From: Actinomycetes bacterium
Lineage (GTDB): Bacteria > Bacillota_I > Bacilli_A > RF39 > UBA660
Length of the DNA: 14,423 bases
Reading direction: 5' to 3'
Assembly (NCBI GenBank): GCA_021152765.1
Contig: JAGKUT010000005.1
Coordinates: forward strand, 1-14,423
The notes below the pieces were generated by a model. That model was given only the letters and a program-made list of their open reading frames with translations, did no database searches and had not been told where the DNA came from. Positions 7,732-12,625 of the stretch are shown in pieces. The first letter of the stretch is position 1. Every line of letters begins with the position of its first letter. A program made the translations under genes and the position numbers.

Positions 7732-7738
7732 TAATACT
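7713..7738 (-). terminator. Rho-independent terminator of the SOS-linked small peptide gene
   Basis: On the minus strand AGTATT pairs with AATACT around a 5-nt loop (stem 7733-7738 with 7722-7727). Nine T follow (7721-7713). The stem begins within the stop codon of the small gene. Confidence 0.6.
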
Positions 7739-7871
7739 AGGAATTTAACGAAACAAGTTGTTCTTGATTATTATTCTCTAAATTATTATTAAAAGAACAA
7801 TCTATAAAAATAACCCCCATAACTAATACTACAAATAAAATCATTACTTTGCTTTTTAAAACATCGAACAT
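7737..7871 (-). CDS. Small single-pass membrane peptide divergent from lexA; candidate SOS-induced division inhibitor
   Basis: This short frame encodes 44 residues: MFDVLKSKVMILFVVLVMGV, then IFIDCSFNNN and an Asn/Gln-rich tail ending SLNS. A membrane helix spans about residues 8-24, with a short Lys-containing N-terminus and a polar C-terminus that would face outward. A very strong AGGAGGAG lies 5 nt before the ATG. A near-consensus promoter with a LexA-like palindrome in its spacer lies just upstream, and a terminator begins in the stop codon, so it is a complete single-gene transcript. In Bacillus the gene divergent from lexA is yneA, an SOS-induced membrane protein that delays cell division. 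YneA is longer and carries a LysM domain, which is absent here. The role as a division inhibitor is inferred from position, promoter and membrane topology, not from sequence similarity. A lipobox is not convincing: Cys26 follows FID. Confidence 0.72.
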   Translation of the reverse strand: MFDVLKSKVMILFVVLVMGVIFIDCSFNNNLENNNQEQLVSLNS

Positions 7872-7894
7872 ACTTTCTCCTCCTCACTGTAATA

Positions 7895-7923
7895 ATATTA
7901 TCACAAACAATCGTTCGTGTCAA
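7895..7923 (-). promoter_or_regulatory. Promoter of the SOS-linked small peptide gene
   Basis: On the minus strand TTGACA (7923-7918), a 17-nt spacer and TAATAT (7900-7895). The first LexA-like box fills the upstream part of the spacer, where bound repressor would exclude RNA polymerase. Confidence 0.75.
7904..7917. promoter_or_regulatory. Putative LexA operator (SOS box 1)
   Basis: CAAACAATCGTTCG, read on the minus strand as CGAACGATTGTTTG. It matches the Gram-positive core GAAC-N4-GTTC with one mismatch. It sits between the -35 and -10 of the divergent small gene and upstream of the lexA promoter. Confidence 0.75.
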
Positions 7924-7932
7924 TATAAAATT

Positions 7933-7946
7933 TAAACAAATGTTTG
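7933..7946. promoter_or_regulatory. Putative LexA operator (SOS box 2)
   Basis: TAAACAAATGTTTG is a symmetrical AAAC-N4-GTTT variant of the SOS core. It overlaps the -35 box of lexA by three bases, as expected for autoregulation. A weaker third copy, CAAACATATATTTA, begins two bases further on (7948-7961) inside the lexA promoter spacer. Confidence 0.65.
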
Positions 7947-7972
7947 ACAAACATATATTTACATGTTATAAT
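7944..7972 (+). promoter_or_regulatory. Promoter of lexA, full consensus
   Basis: TTGACA (7944-7949), a 17-nt spacer and TATAAT (7967-7972): a perfect match to the vegetative sigma factor consensus. An inverted repeat TTTACAT/ATGTAAA (7958-7964 and 7971-7977) is centred on the -10. Such a strong promoter suits a gene held down by its own product. Confidence 0.85.
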
Positions 7973-7995
7973 GTAAACATAAAAAGGAGGTATAT

Positions 7996-8613
7996 ATGAA
8001 AGAACTTACAAAAAAACAAGATGAGATTTTACAATTCATAAAAAAATTTATAGTATCACATGGATATCCACCTACTACAAGAGAAATAGGTTCCGCACTT
8101 GGAATATCTTCGCCAGCTACAATCCATGTACACTTATCAAAACTAGAACAAAAAGGATATATTAAAAAAGAAAACTCAAAAAACAGAGCTTTAGAATTAT
8201 TAGTAAATAACGAATATGAAGAAAAAAATGAAAACATAATTGAAGTACCACTACTAGGAAAAATTACAGCAGGAAACCCTATAGAAGCTATAGAAAGGCC
8301 TGATGAATACTTTCAACTACCAAGTTATTTAGTCCCAAAAAATAAAGATGTATTCACACTAAAAGTAGATGGTGAATCAATGATTAACGCAGGAATACTA
8401 GATGGAGACATAGTAATAGTAGAAAGAAGAAACACAGCTAGAAATGGTGAAATAGTAGTCGCAATGACAGATGAAAATGAAGTAACATTAAAAACATTCT
8501 ATAAAGAATCAGATCACTTCAGACTTCAACCAGAAAATGATACAATGGAACCATTTATATTTAAAAATATAACAATACTAGGAAAAGCAATTGGACTATA
8601 TAGAAAAATATAA
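7996..8613 (+). CDS. lexA: SOS response transcriptional repressor LexA
   Basis: LexA represses DNA-damage genes and cuts itself when RecA is activated on single-stranded DNA. The 205-residue protein has an N-terminal winged helix-turn-helix (about 1-66), with PPTTREIGSALGISSPATIH as the recognition part. The C-terminal S24-type peptidase domain follows. The scissile bond is Ala92-Gly93 in GKITAGNP. The catalytic serine is Ser128 in VDGESM and the lysine is Lys166 in EVTLKTFYK, so it should be self-cleaving. Length is normal. The ATG at 7996 follows AAGGAGG with ideal spacing. Its promoter overlaps an SOS box, and the divergent neighbour shares the control region, as with lexA and yneA in Bacillus. 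Confidence 0.96.
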   Translation: MKELTKKQDEILQFIKKFIVSHGYPPTTREIGSALGISSPATIHVHLSKLEQKGYIKKENSKNRALELLVNNEYEEKNENIIEVPLLGKITAGNPIEAIERPDEYFQLPSYLVPKNKDVFTLKVDGESMINAGILDGDIVIVERRNTARNGEIVVAMTDENEVTLKTFYKESDHFRLQPENDTMEPFIFKNITILGKAIGLYRKI

Positions 8614-8637
8614 GGAACAAAATCCTTATATTTTTTT
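8604..8637. terminator. Terminator after lexA, shared with the convergent gene
   Basis: AAAAATATAAGGA (8604-8616) pairs perfectly with TCCTTATATTTTT (8623-8635) around a 6-nt loop; T continues to 8637. The lexA stop lies in the left arm, and the opposite gene's stop starts one base after the right arm. Confidence 0.7.
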
Positions 8638-9073
8638 ACAAATAACTCTTTAAATTCTTAATTTCTTTCTCTTGAAACTTAACAATATCTAAAGCTAATT
8701 CAATTATACTATTATCACAATCATCACGATATGCATCAATCTTTTTATTCATATTAATAATACCCATAGTAAAACCTTCTGTAAGTATACCTGCAATATT
8801 ACTATCACTATTATCCTTTTTAACTTCCATTTTCATATCCATCTTAGACATGACTTCAGCCATCATACCTATACCCTCAGGTTCAACCTTATTCTTTTTC
8901 AATAACTTCTCACTCTTAGTTAAATATTTTTCATACTCTTTAAGTTCATCTTCCAATAACTTTTTAATTTTATTATCCTTATTTTTTAATAAATCAATTA
9001 ATTTAGTAGTAGATTTAACACCCATATCACAAGTTTGATAGATATGCATCAATAATTCATTCTTTTCTTTCAT
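8636..9073 (-). CDS. Uncharacterised four-helix protein with a methionine-rich loop
   Basis: This 145-residue cytoplasmic protein has no signal peptide and is highly charged. It reads as four helices: about 3-30 (ELLMHIYQTCDMGVKSTTKL), 33-61 (Lys/Glu-rich, with DELKEYEKYLTKSEKLLKK), 89-112 and 116-145. Between helices 2 and 3 is a methionine-rich stretch (68-83) with six Met, in GMMAEVMSKMDMKMEV. The bundle layout resembles ferritin-like proteins, but I see no convincing ExxH metal motifs, so that is only a fold guess. The start is the ATG at 9073, with GGTGAT just upstream. An in-frame ATG 45 nt earlier would add an Asn-rich leader and has no clear ribosome binding site. It converges with lexA on a shared terminator; function is unknown. 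Confidence 0.7.
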   Translation of the reverse strand: MKEKNELLMHIYQTCDMGVKSTTKLIDLLKNKDNKIKKLLEDELKEYEKYLTKSEKLLKKNKVEPEGIGMMAEVMSKMDMKMEVKKDNSDSNIAGILTEGFTMGIINMNKKIDAYRDDCDNSIIELALDIVKFQEKEIKNLKSYL

Positions 9074-9143
9074 AATATCACCATTACTATTATGATTAAT
9101 AATATTATTTTTATACAAATTAACTAAAAATTAAACATAACCA

Positions 9144-9172
9144 TTTACATAAAATTAATTATAAGTTATAAT
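9144..9172 (+). promoter_or_regulatory. Putative promoter of the small hydrophobic peptide (toxin) mRNA
   Basis: TTTACA (9144-9149), a 17-nt spacer and TATAAT (9167-9172). Transcription would start at about 9178-9181, so the mRNA would begin with or near GGGAA, the first bases of the long inverted repeat. Confidence 0.6.
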
Positions 9173-9204
9173 TATATACAGGGAATATCAGTTAATGAGT
9201 GTCT

Positions 9205-9226
9205 ACCTACTCTGTAGAGAGGAGGT
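9205..9226 (+). promoter_or_regulatory. Hairpin that hides the toxin ribosome binding site
   Basis: ACCTACTCT (9205-9213) pairs with AGAGGAGGT (9218-9226) around a GTAG loop, with one A/G mismatch. The right arm is the Shine-Dalgarno sequence of the 30-residue frame. Its left end shares three bases with the long inverted repeat, so the two structures would compete. Confidence 0.6.
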
Positions 9227-9234
9227 TTGATAAA

Positions 9235-9327
9235 ATGAAAATAGAAACTTTTATTTTAAAGTTTTTAAAACACATTGCTATCATTTTATTACTATCAACC
9301 TTTTTGGTATTAGCAATAAAAAAATGA
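9235..9327 (+). CDS. Candidate type I toxin: 30-residue hydrophobic peptide
   Basis: This small frame encodes MKIETFILKFLKHIAIILLL, then STFLVLAIKK and a TGA stop. It is a single membrane helix (about 6-28) bounded by lysines at 2, 9, 12, 29 and 30, the usual make-up of short pore-forming type I toxins in Gram-positive bacteria. GGAGG lies 9 nt before the ATG but is locked in a hairpin. The promoter, the 5'/3' pairing repeat, an antisense promoter on the other strand and two terminators surround it within about 330 nt. I do not recognise the peptide as a member of a named toxin family. Toxicity is inferred from size, hydrophobicity and the RNA arrangement. Alternatives are a small membrane peptide of another kind or a cargo-less mobile remnant. 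Confidence 0.6.
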   Translation: MKIETFILKFLKHIAIILLLSTFLVLAIKK

Positions 9328-9355
9328 CACTTAAATTCATAAGAATTTAAATGTC
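9318..9355 (-). terminator. Rho-independent terminator of the antisense RNA
   Basis: A 13-bp stem (9326-9338 with 9343-9355) closes a 4-nt loop and is followed on the minus strand by A and seven T (9324-9318). The one imperfect pair is G:U in the minus-strand RNA but C:A in the plus-strand RNA. The hairpin is therefore fully paired only in the antisense direction. Confidence 0.75.
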
Positions 9356-9374
9356 CATCCAAATTTTTGGGTAG

Positions 9375-9409
9375 ACATTCAGCAAGTAAAACTGAATGTT
9401 CCCTTTTTT
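9375..9409 (+). terminator. Terminator of the toxin mRNA
   Basis: ACATTCAG (9375-9382) pairs perfectly with CTGAATGT (9392-9399) around a 9-nt loop, followed by TCCC and six T. The same bases can instead pair with the 5' end of the transcript through the long inverted repeat, which would place TTCCC in a stem directly before the T run. Confidence 0.6.
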
Positions 9410-9438
9410 ATTATATGAAGAATTCCTTCACTACATAC

Positions 9439-9467
9439 ATTTTAACACAACCAAATATTAAAGTCAA
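9439..9467 (-). promoter_or_regulatory. Promoter of the antisense RNA
   Basis: On the minus strand TTGACT (9467-9462), a 17-nt spacer and TAAAAT (9444-9439). It points away from the five-gene array into the toxin locus and has no reading frame behind it. Confidence 0.65.
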
Positions 9468-9479
9468 ACAATAAATTAC

Positions 9480-9503
9480 TTAAAAGTTAAAATAAACTTT
9501 TAA
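9480..9503 (-). terminator. Weak hairpin at the end of the five-gene array
   Basis: TTAAAAGTT (9480-9488) pairs perfectly with AACTTTTAA (9495-9503) around a 6-nt loop, overlapping the stop codon. It lacks a T run on the minus strand, so termination may be incomplete and read-through into the antisense RNA is possible. Confidence 0.3.
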
Positions 9504-10065
9504 TTTTTCTCTTAACTTTACTCATTTTACTTGGTTTAGGAAAAACATATCCATTATCAATAAGTTTTTTACTTTTTTCAACTTCATCAATAATTTTATC
9601 TCTAAACTTATTATCTTCCATAGAAACAGAAGACACCATATATGTAGAAGGACAAATTATGTGGGCTTCTTTTCTTCCAGCCTTAATCATTAAAGCAACA
9701 CTTATCTCTTGGTCTTCATACTCAACAATCACATGAAAATAGCGTCTATTTTCAAAATTATCATGTTCCTGTTTCTTATCAGAAGCAATACTTCTTTCCG
9801 CAATTAAAAACTCCTTCATAATTGCGTCATGAACATCAGAAACACTCAAACGTCTAATAATTTCACCAATTACTCCGCCTTGTTCACAAGGTCTATAATT
9901 ACCAACCCTATGACCTATACTTCTAATCATAGAACTATAACTTGGGCAAGAAATCATAGCGCTATCAATATTCCCATTTTTCCATGTTTCATTAACATCA
10001 ACAATTATTTCTTTTCCCATATATACTTCTTTTACTTTATACTTTTTAGAATCCCAATTACTCAT
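9487..10065 (-). CDS. Uncharacterised paralogue array, gene 5: two-domain protein
   Basis: This is the last gene of the five-gene array, 192 residues, with no signal peptide or membrane span. It contains two copies of a repeating unit: about 8-97 (KYKVKEVYMGKEIIVDV to IAERSIASDKK) and about 108-171 (RRYFHVIVEYEDQEISVAL to KLIDNG). A basic tail ends KRKIKSLF. Each copy reads as a few strands, then a cysteine after a hydrophobic strand (Cys40 in MISCPS, Cys138 in IICPS), then a helix. The first copy has an insertion (about 47-72) rich in Gly and Arg. The stop of the preceding gene overlaps the ribosome binding site (TAGGAGG), and the gap is only 8 nt, so translation is probably coupled. I know no family for it. 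Confidence 0.65.
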   Translation of the reverse strand: MSNWDSKKYKVKEVYMGKEIIVDVNETWKNGNIDSAMISCPSYSSMIRSIGHRVGNYRPCEQGGVIGEIIRRLSVSDVHDAIMKEFLIAERSIASDKKQEHDNFENRRYFHVIVEYEDQEISVALMIKAGRKEAHIICPSTYMVSSVSMEDNKFRDKIIDEVEKSKKLIDNGYVFPKPSKMSKVKRKIKSLF

Positions 10066-10073
10066 AAATCCTC

Positions 10074-10589
10074 CTAAATTTTTTTGACAAAACTTTTACC
10101 TTTTTCTTCCAATAAAAATTCAGGAACAGGTAATATACCACCATCATTTATAATCATCTTACATGTTTTAATTTCCCTATAAATTTTATCTCTAATTAAA
10201 CCTTTTTCACAAGATATAAGCATATTATCCATAGAAGGAAGACACATTAAAACAGTATTTTCATTCAAATTAACAACTAACTTAATATCAATCATCTGTT
10301 TTCCATATTTCTTGACAATATAAATATCTCTAGGAATAGATAAATCAAAACATGGAATATCTTTTTTATCAGAAATAAGTTTTTCAGCTAATATTACTTC
10401 CTTAGTAATTAAATCATTAACAATATCTAAATTTAAATTAGAATCAAAAAAACTCAACATATTACTATTAAGACAATAAATCTCAACATTTACTAACTTT
10501 CCCCTATGCCAACACTCATCAACTTTAACTTCAATTCTCTCATCTAAATACTTTTCAACCACTTTATACTTATTATGCCTATACCTCAT
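10074..10589 (-). CDS. Uncharacterised paralogue array, gene 4: two-domain protein
   Basis: This 171-residue soluble protein is laid out like gene 5. Unit one is at about 7-77 (NKYKVVEKYLDERIEVKV through IYCLNS to AEKLISDKK). Unit two is at about 88-150 (DIYIVKKYGKQMIDIKL through LMCLPS to MIINDG). A short tail ends FVKKI. The position-specific cysteines are Cys39 and Cys116. The two domains of genes 4 and 5 correspond in order: both have NxxETW- or DxxCW-like turns in unit one and a DxKxxxE helix in unit two. They therefore probably arose by duplication of a two-domain ancestor. The start ATG follows AGGAG, which overlaps the TAG of the gene before it (8-nt gap). Function unknown. Confidence 0.65.
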   Translation of the reverse strand: MRYRHNKYKVVEKYLDERIEVKVDECWHRGKLVNVEIYCLNSNMLSFFDSNLNLDIVNDLITKEVILAEKLISDKKDIPCFDLSIPRDIYIVKKYGKQMIDIKLVVNLNENTVLMCLPSMDNMLISCEKGLIRDKIYREIKTCKMIINDGGILPVPEFLLEEKGKSFVKKI

Positions 10590-10597
10590 AAAAACTC

Positions 10598-10882
10598 CTA
10601 CTTAAATAATTTCTTAATCTTATTAGAAATACTATTCTCATCAATAGCTGCTAAAGCATTCCTAAACATATTATCAACCTGAACAACAATTTGATCATTA
10701 GATGCATTAACTAAATTTATTTCATCCTTACAATACTTATCACAAATCAACCTTGTACATCTTCTATCTTCAACACATAAATCATAAACCCTAACATAAA
10801 TTTTCTTAAACTTATAATCTTTCACAAAAACCAATTCTTGAATATCATACTGTTTAACAACAAAATCTTTTTCAGAACCCAT
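10598..10882 (-). CDS. Uncharacterised paralogue array, gene 3: single-domain protein
   Basis: This 94-residue protein is a single unit: a short leader (MGSEKDFVVKQYD), the strand pair VKDYKFKKIYVRVYD (20-34), the conserved cysteine (Cys47 in RLICDKY), VNAS (58-61), an amphipathic helix (about 63-81) and the shared tail NKIKKLFK. It has three further cysteines or basic clusters in the middle (Cys36, Cys42, Cys51), more than its relatives. The start is the ATG at 10882, 10 nt past the previous stop and preceded by GGTGG. An in-frame ATG 45 nt upstream lies inside the preceding gene and is less likely. Soluble; function unknown. Confidence 0.62.
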   Translation of the reverse strand: MGSEKDFVVKQYDIQELVFVKDYKFKKIYVRVYDLCVEDRRCTRLICDKYCKDEINLVNASNDQIVVQVDNMFRNALAAIDENSISNKIKKLFK

Positions 10883-10892
10883 ACTACCACCA

Positions 10893-11156
10893 CTATTTAA
10901 ATAAACTTTTAATCTTTTGTTTAACACTAGGTATGCTATCTATTTTTTCTTGAGCAATTCTAACAATATTCTCAATTTGATATTCAACTTGTCCTTCAGT
11001 TGCGTTCTCTAAAACTATAGGATTGCCTATATAATTCTCACAAGCTAATACAGTAAGTTCAATTTCACCATCAAAATCGCATCCTAATAAAATTCTAATT
11101 TCAATTTTTTTTCCTCTATACTTAACAACTCTTGTTGTCGCACTAGTAACTATCAT
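10893..11156 (-). CDS. Uncharacterised paralogue array, gene 2: single-domain protein
   Basis: At 87 residues this is the smallest member and close to the minimal unit. It has strand TRVVKYRGKKIEIRIL (8-23), a turn with an acidic DFDGE (27-31), strand LTVLACEN with the conserved Cys39, VLENATEGQV (48-57), a helix (about 55-74) and the tail KQKIKSLFK. The ATG follows AGGGGG and comes one base after the stop of gene 1, so the pair must be co-transcribed. Its sequence gives the clearest consensus for the family: VxKYxGKxIxIxV, about 25 residues, Cys, N-A/S-T/S, helix, K-K-I-K-x-L-F-K. Not recognised as a described domain. Confidence 0.65.
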   Translation of the reverse strand: MIVTSATTRVVKYRGKKIEIRILLGCDFDGEIELTVLACENYIGNPIVLENATEGQVEYQIENIVRIAQEKIDSIPSVKQKIKSLFK

Positions 11157-11157
11157 A

Positions 11158-11430
11158 TTATTTCCCCCTAAATAACTTACTTATCTTTTTTACAAATCTT
11201 TTATTATCAATCTCATTTTTCGCAATCTCATAATCTCTCTCAATAAAATATTGAACCTTTTCATCACTACCATTACTAAATCCAATCAATATAGGATTAT
11301 AATCACAAGTTATTGTAGTAGATCTCCTACCATCAATATATCCATCGTGAACCTTAATATCTATAATTCGTCCTTTATACTTTCTTTGTATTGTATATTC
11401 CACAATATCTTTTGCAGTTAAATTATCCAT
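11158..11430 (-). CDS. Uncharacterised paralogue array, gene 1: single-domain protein
   Basis: This is the first gene of the array, 90 residues, one unit: leader MDNLTAKDIVEY, strand IQRKYKGRIIDIKVHDG (14-30), RRSTTITCDY with the conserved Cys42, GFSNGSDEKV (50-59), a helix to about 75 and the tail VKKISKLFRGK. The start is the ATG at 11430, with AGGGGGAT in front. An in-frame ATG 66 nt earlier would add a hydrophobic stretch made from promoter sequence and has no ribosome binding site. It is separated from trxA by a terminator and has its own candidate promoter, so the array is likely a separate operon. Function unknown. Confidence 0.65.
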   Translation of the reverse strand: MDNLTAKDIVEYTIQRKYKGRIIDIKVHDGYIDGRRSTTITCDYNPILIGFSNGSDEKVQYFIERDYEIAKNEIDNKRFVKKISKLFRGK

Positions 11431-11454
11431 AAATCCCCCTAATAAATTAATGAT

Positions 11455-11483
11455 ACTATACCATAAAAACCAAAAAAACACAA
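11455..11483 (-). promoter_or_regulatory. Candidate promoter of the five-gene array
   Basis: On the minus strand TATAGT (11460-11455) with TG one base upstream (extended -10), and a poor -35 TTGTGT (11483-11478) at 17 nt. It lies between the trxA terminator and the first array gene. Confidence 0.45.
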
Positions 11484-11484
11484 T

Positions 11485-11512
11485 AAAAAACTCCAAGCCA
11501 AAAAGCTCAGAG
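11485..11512 (-). terminator. Rho-independent terminator of the cvpA-trxA operon
   Basis: On the minus strand CTCTGAGC pairs with GCTTGGAG (8 bp, two G:U pairs) around a 6-nt loop, followed by six T (11490-11485). The G:U pairs become mismatches on the plus strand, so it works in one direction. Confidence 0.75.
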
Positions 11513-11519
11513 ATAAATA

Positions 11520-11822
11520 TTATTTATTAATCCACTCTTCTAAATCAGATAAAGGCATAAACCCTATCTTATTATCGACTTGTTGTCCATCTTTAAATAA
11601 ATAAAGTGCAGGAATACTCATAACTCCAAAACGTCTTGCTAAATCGTCCTCTTCATCAACATCAACTTTAACAATCTTAACTTCACTTCTAGAATTAGAT
11701 AATTCTTCCAAAACAGGTCCCAACATTTTACAAGGTCCGCACCAATTCGCAAAAAAATCAACAACAACTACACCTTCACTTACTAAACTATCAAAATTAT
11801 CCTTATTTCCATATACTAACAT
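11520..11822 (-). CDS. trxA: Thioredoxin
   Basis: Thioredoxin is a small cytoplasmic thiol-disulfide reductant. The 100-residue protein shows VVVVDFFANWCGPCKMLGPV, with the redox pair Cys28 and Cys31 in WCGPC (27-31), the KVDVDEE strand-turn (52-58) and the cis-proline Pro71 in SIPALYLFKDG. Length and motif order are normal; there is no signal peptide. Its ATG overlaps the TAA of cvpA by one base (TAATG), and GAGGTG lies just before it, so the two genes are translationally coupled. It is followed by a strong terminator. Confidence 0.95.
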   Translation of the reverse strand: MLVYGNKDNFDSLVSEGVVVVDFFANWCGPCKMLGPVLEELSNSRSEVKIVKVDVDEEDDLARRFGVMSIPALYLFKDGQQVDNKIGFMPLSDLEEWINK

Positions 11823-12538
11823 TATTTCACCTCATATTTTTTAATTAATTCATCAATTCCATCAATCTTTAACTTATTCTTCTCACGTAATTTCTTTGCT
11901 GAATTAATATCGATTATATCATACTTTAAAAATAAATCCAATGTATCATAATTAAATTGTGTCGCACTCTCAGTACTTTTATATTTATCCTTTAATTGAG
12001 CAAACTCATTTAAAAACTCAGTTTTATCACCAAACTTACAAGAAACCAATGGAGTTTTCTCTAAAATAAAATTCGCATACTTAGAATCAACTACCTTTTG
12101 AACACTAAATATTGGTAAAACCATGATATATAAAGCAATAAAACAAATCAAATAAAATTCAACTAAACCTATTAAAAAGCCTAATATTTTAGAAGGAATA
12201 CCTAAAATAATAGTTAAATCAATAACTTTTTGAACTATACTAGAAGCAAAAACAACAAGCCTCCATAAAACCATCAATATAGAAAAAACTATAAAAAATG
12301 CAATTAACTCATATAAAGCTATATTTAATACAGTAACACCTTTAAAAATACCACCAAACTTAAAAAATGGTAAATTCTCATATAAAATAATAGACAAAGG
12401 ATTCTTAAATATAAAAGATAAAACAGTAATTAAAACAATACCTAAAGCACTTACAAGTTCCTTAAAAACTCCTCTCTTCCAACCAACAACACCACCTAAA
12501 AAAATAAATCCAACAATTATAATATCAACTAATCCCAT
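11822..12538 (-). CDS. cvpA: CvpA family membrane protein
   Basis: This 238-residue protein has about four membrane spans: roughly 3-20, 28-46, 68-95 and 115-145. A soluble, charged C-terminal part follows (about 150-238), ending in IDELIKKYEVK. The opening LVDIIIVGFIFLGGVVGWKR matches the CvpA family, whose name comes from colicin V production in E. coli; its biochemical role is not settled. In Bacillus the cvpA gene (yshB) sits next to rnhC, with trxA downstream in the same region, and here cvpA is divergent from rnhC and overlaps trxA. This conserved neighbourhood supports the call. The start ATG has an AGGTAGGT-type ribosome binding site. A -10 TATAAT (12568-12563, minus) lies 24 nt upstream, without a clear -35. 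Confidence 0.85.
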   Translation of the reverse strand: MGLVDIIIVGFIFLGGVVGWKRGVFKELVSALGIVLITVLSFIFKNPLSIILYENLPFFKFGGIFKGVTVLNIALYELIAFFIVFSILMVLWRLVVFASSIVQKVIDLTIILGIPSKILGFLIGLVEFYLICFIALYIMVLPIFSVQKVVDSKYANFILEKTPLVSCKFGDKTEFLNEFAQLKDKYKSTESATQFNYDTLDLFLKYDIIDINSAKKLREKNKLKIDGIDELIKKYEVK

Positions 12539-12577
12539 AAATACCTACCTCTCTTATAAATAATTATATTACAAAAA

Positions 12578-12606
12578 TAGACAAAAATAAACAAAAATGT
12601 TAAAAT
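12578..12606 (+). promoter_or_regulatory. Putative promoter of rnhC
   Basis: TAGACA (12578-12583), a 17-nt spacer and TAAAAT (12601-12606). The -10 ends 19 nt before the ATG; GGAGG (12614-12618) fills most of the leader. Confidence 0.6.
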
Positions 12607-12625
12607 ATATTTTGGAGGGAATCAT

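Larger units (their letters stand above)
9181..9403. repeat. Imperfect long inverted repeat framing the small hydrophobic peptide gene
   Basis: The left arm is 9181-9207 and the right arm 9370-9403. Three blocks pair: GGGAA with TTCCC (9399-9403), TCAGTT with AACTGA (9390-9395), and TGTCTACC with GGTAGACA (9370-9377). In the sense transcript this would join the 5' and 3' ends, as in several type I toxin mRNAs. The same arrangement could also be terminal inverted repeats of a tiny mobile element. ATTATAT occurs on both flanks (9171-9177, 9410-9416), but in such A+T-rich DNA that is weak. Confidence 0.7.
9318..9431 (-). ncRNA. Candidate antisense (antitoxin) RNA, about 110 nt
   Basis: A good minus-strand promoter predicts a start near 9431, and a strong minus-strand terminator ends at about 9318. 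Only this RNA lies between them, with no coding frame of note. It is complementary to the 3' third of the toxin mRNA, from the last three codons through its terminator. Its own 5' part forms a hairpin with ACATTCAG/CTGAATGT arms (9375-9382, 9392-9399) and an A/T-rich 9-nt loop suited to first contact between RNAs. Ends are predicted, not mapped. Confidence 0.6.

Noticed and set aside
7958..7977. TTTACAT/ATGTAAA inverted repeat on the lexA -10 as a further SOS box
   Set aside because: It does not fit the GAAC-N4-GTTC spacing; half-site overlap with TATAAT makes a chance palindrome likely.
7959..8237. Minus-strand frame across the lexA start
   Set aside because: It is a shadow of lexA in another frame, running through the lexA promoter, with no ribosome binding site.
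9235..9348. TGA read as tryptophan, extending the toxin peptide
   Set aside because: All tryptophans in the surrounding genes are TGG, and reading through adds only a few residues before the next stop within the antisense terminator.
9171..9416. The inverted repeat as a miniature transposable element with ATTATAT target duplications
   Set aside because: The flanking match is expected by chance in this A+T-rich DNA, and the promoters, strand-specific terminator and coding frame fit an RNA-regulated gene better. Not excluded: other copies in the genome would revive it.
11431..11496. 22-residue hydrophobic extension of the first array gene as a signal peptide
   Set aside because: It would be translated from the promoter and trxA terminator region without a ribosome binding site; none of the other array proteins has a signal peptide.
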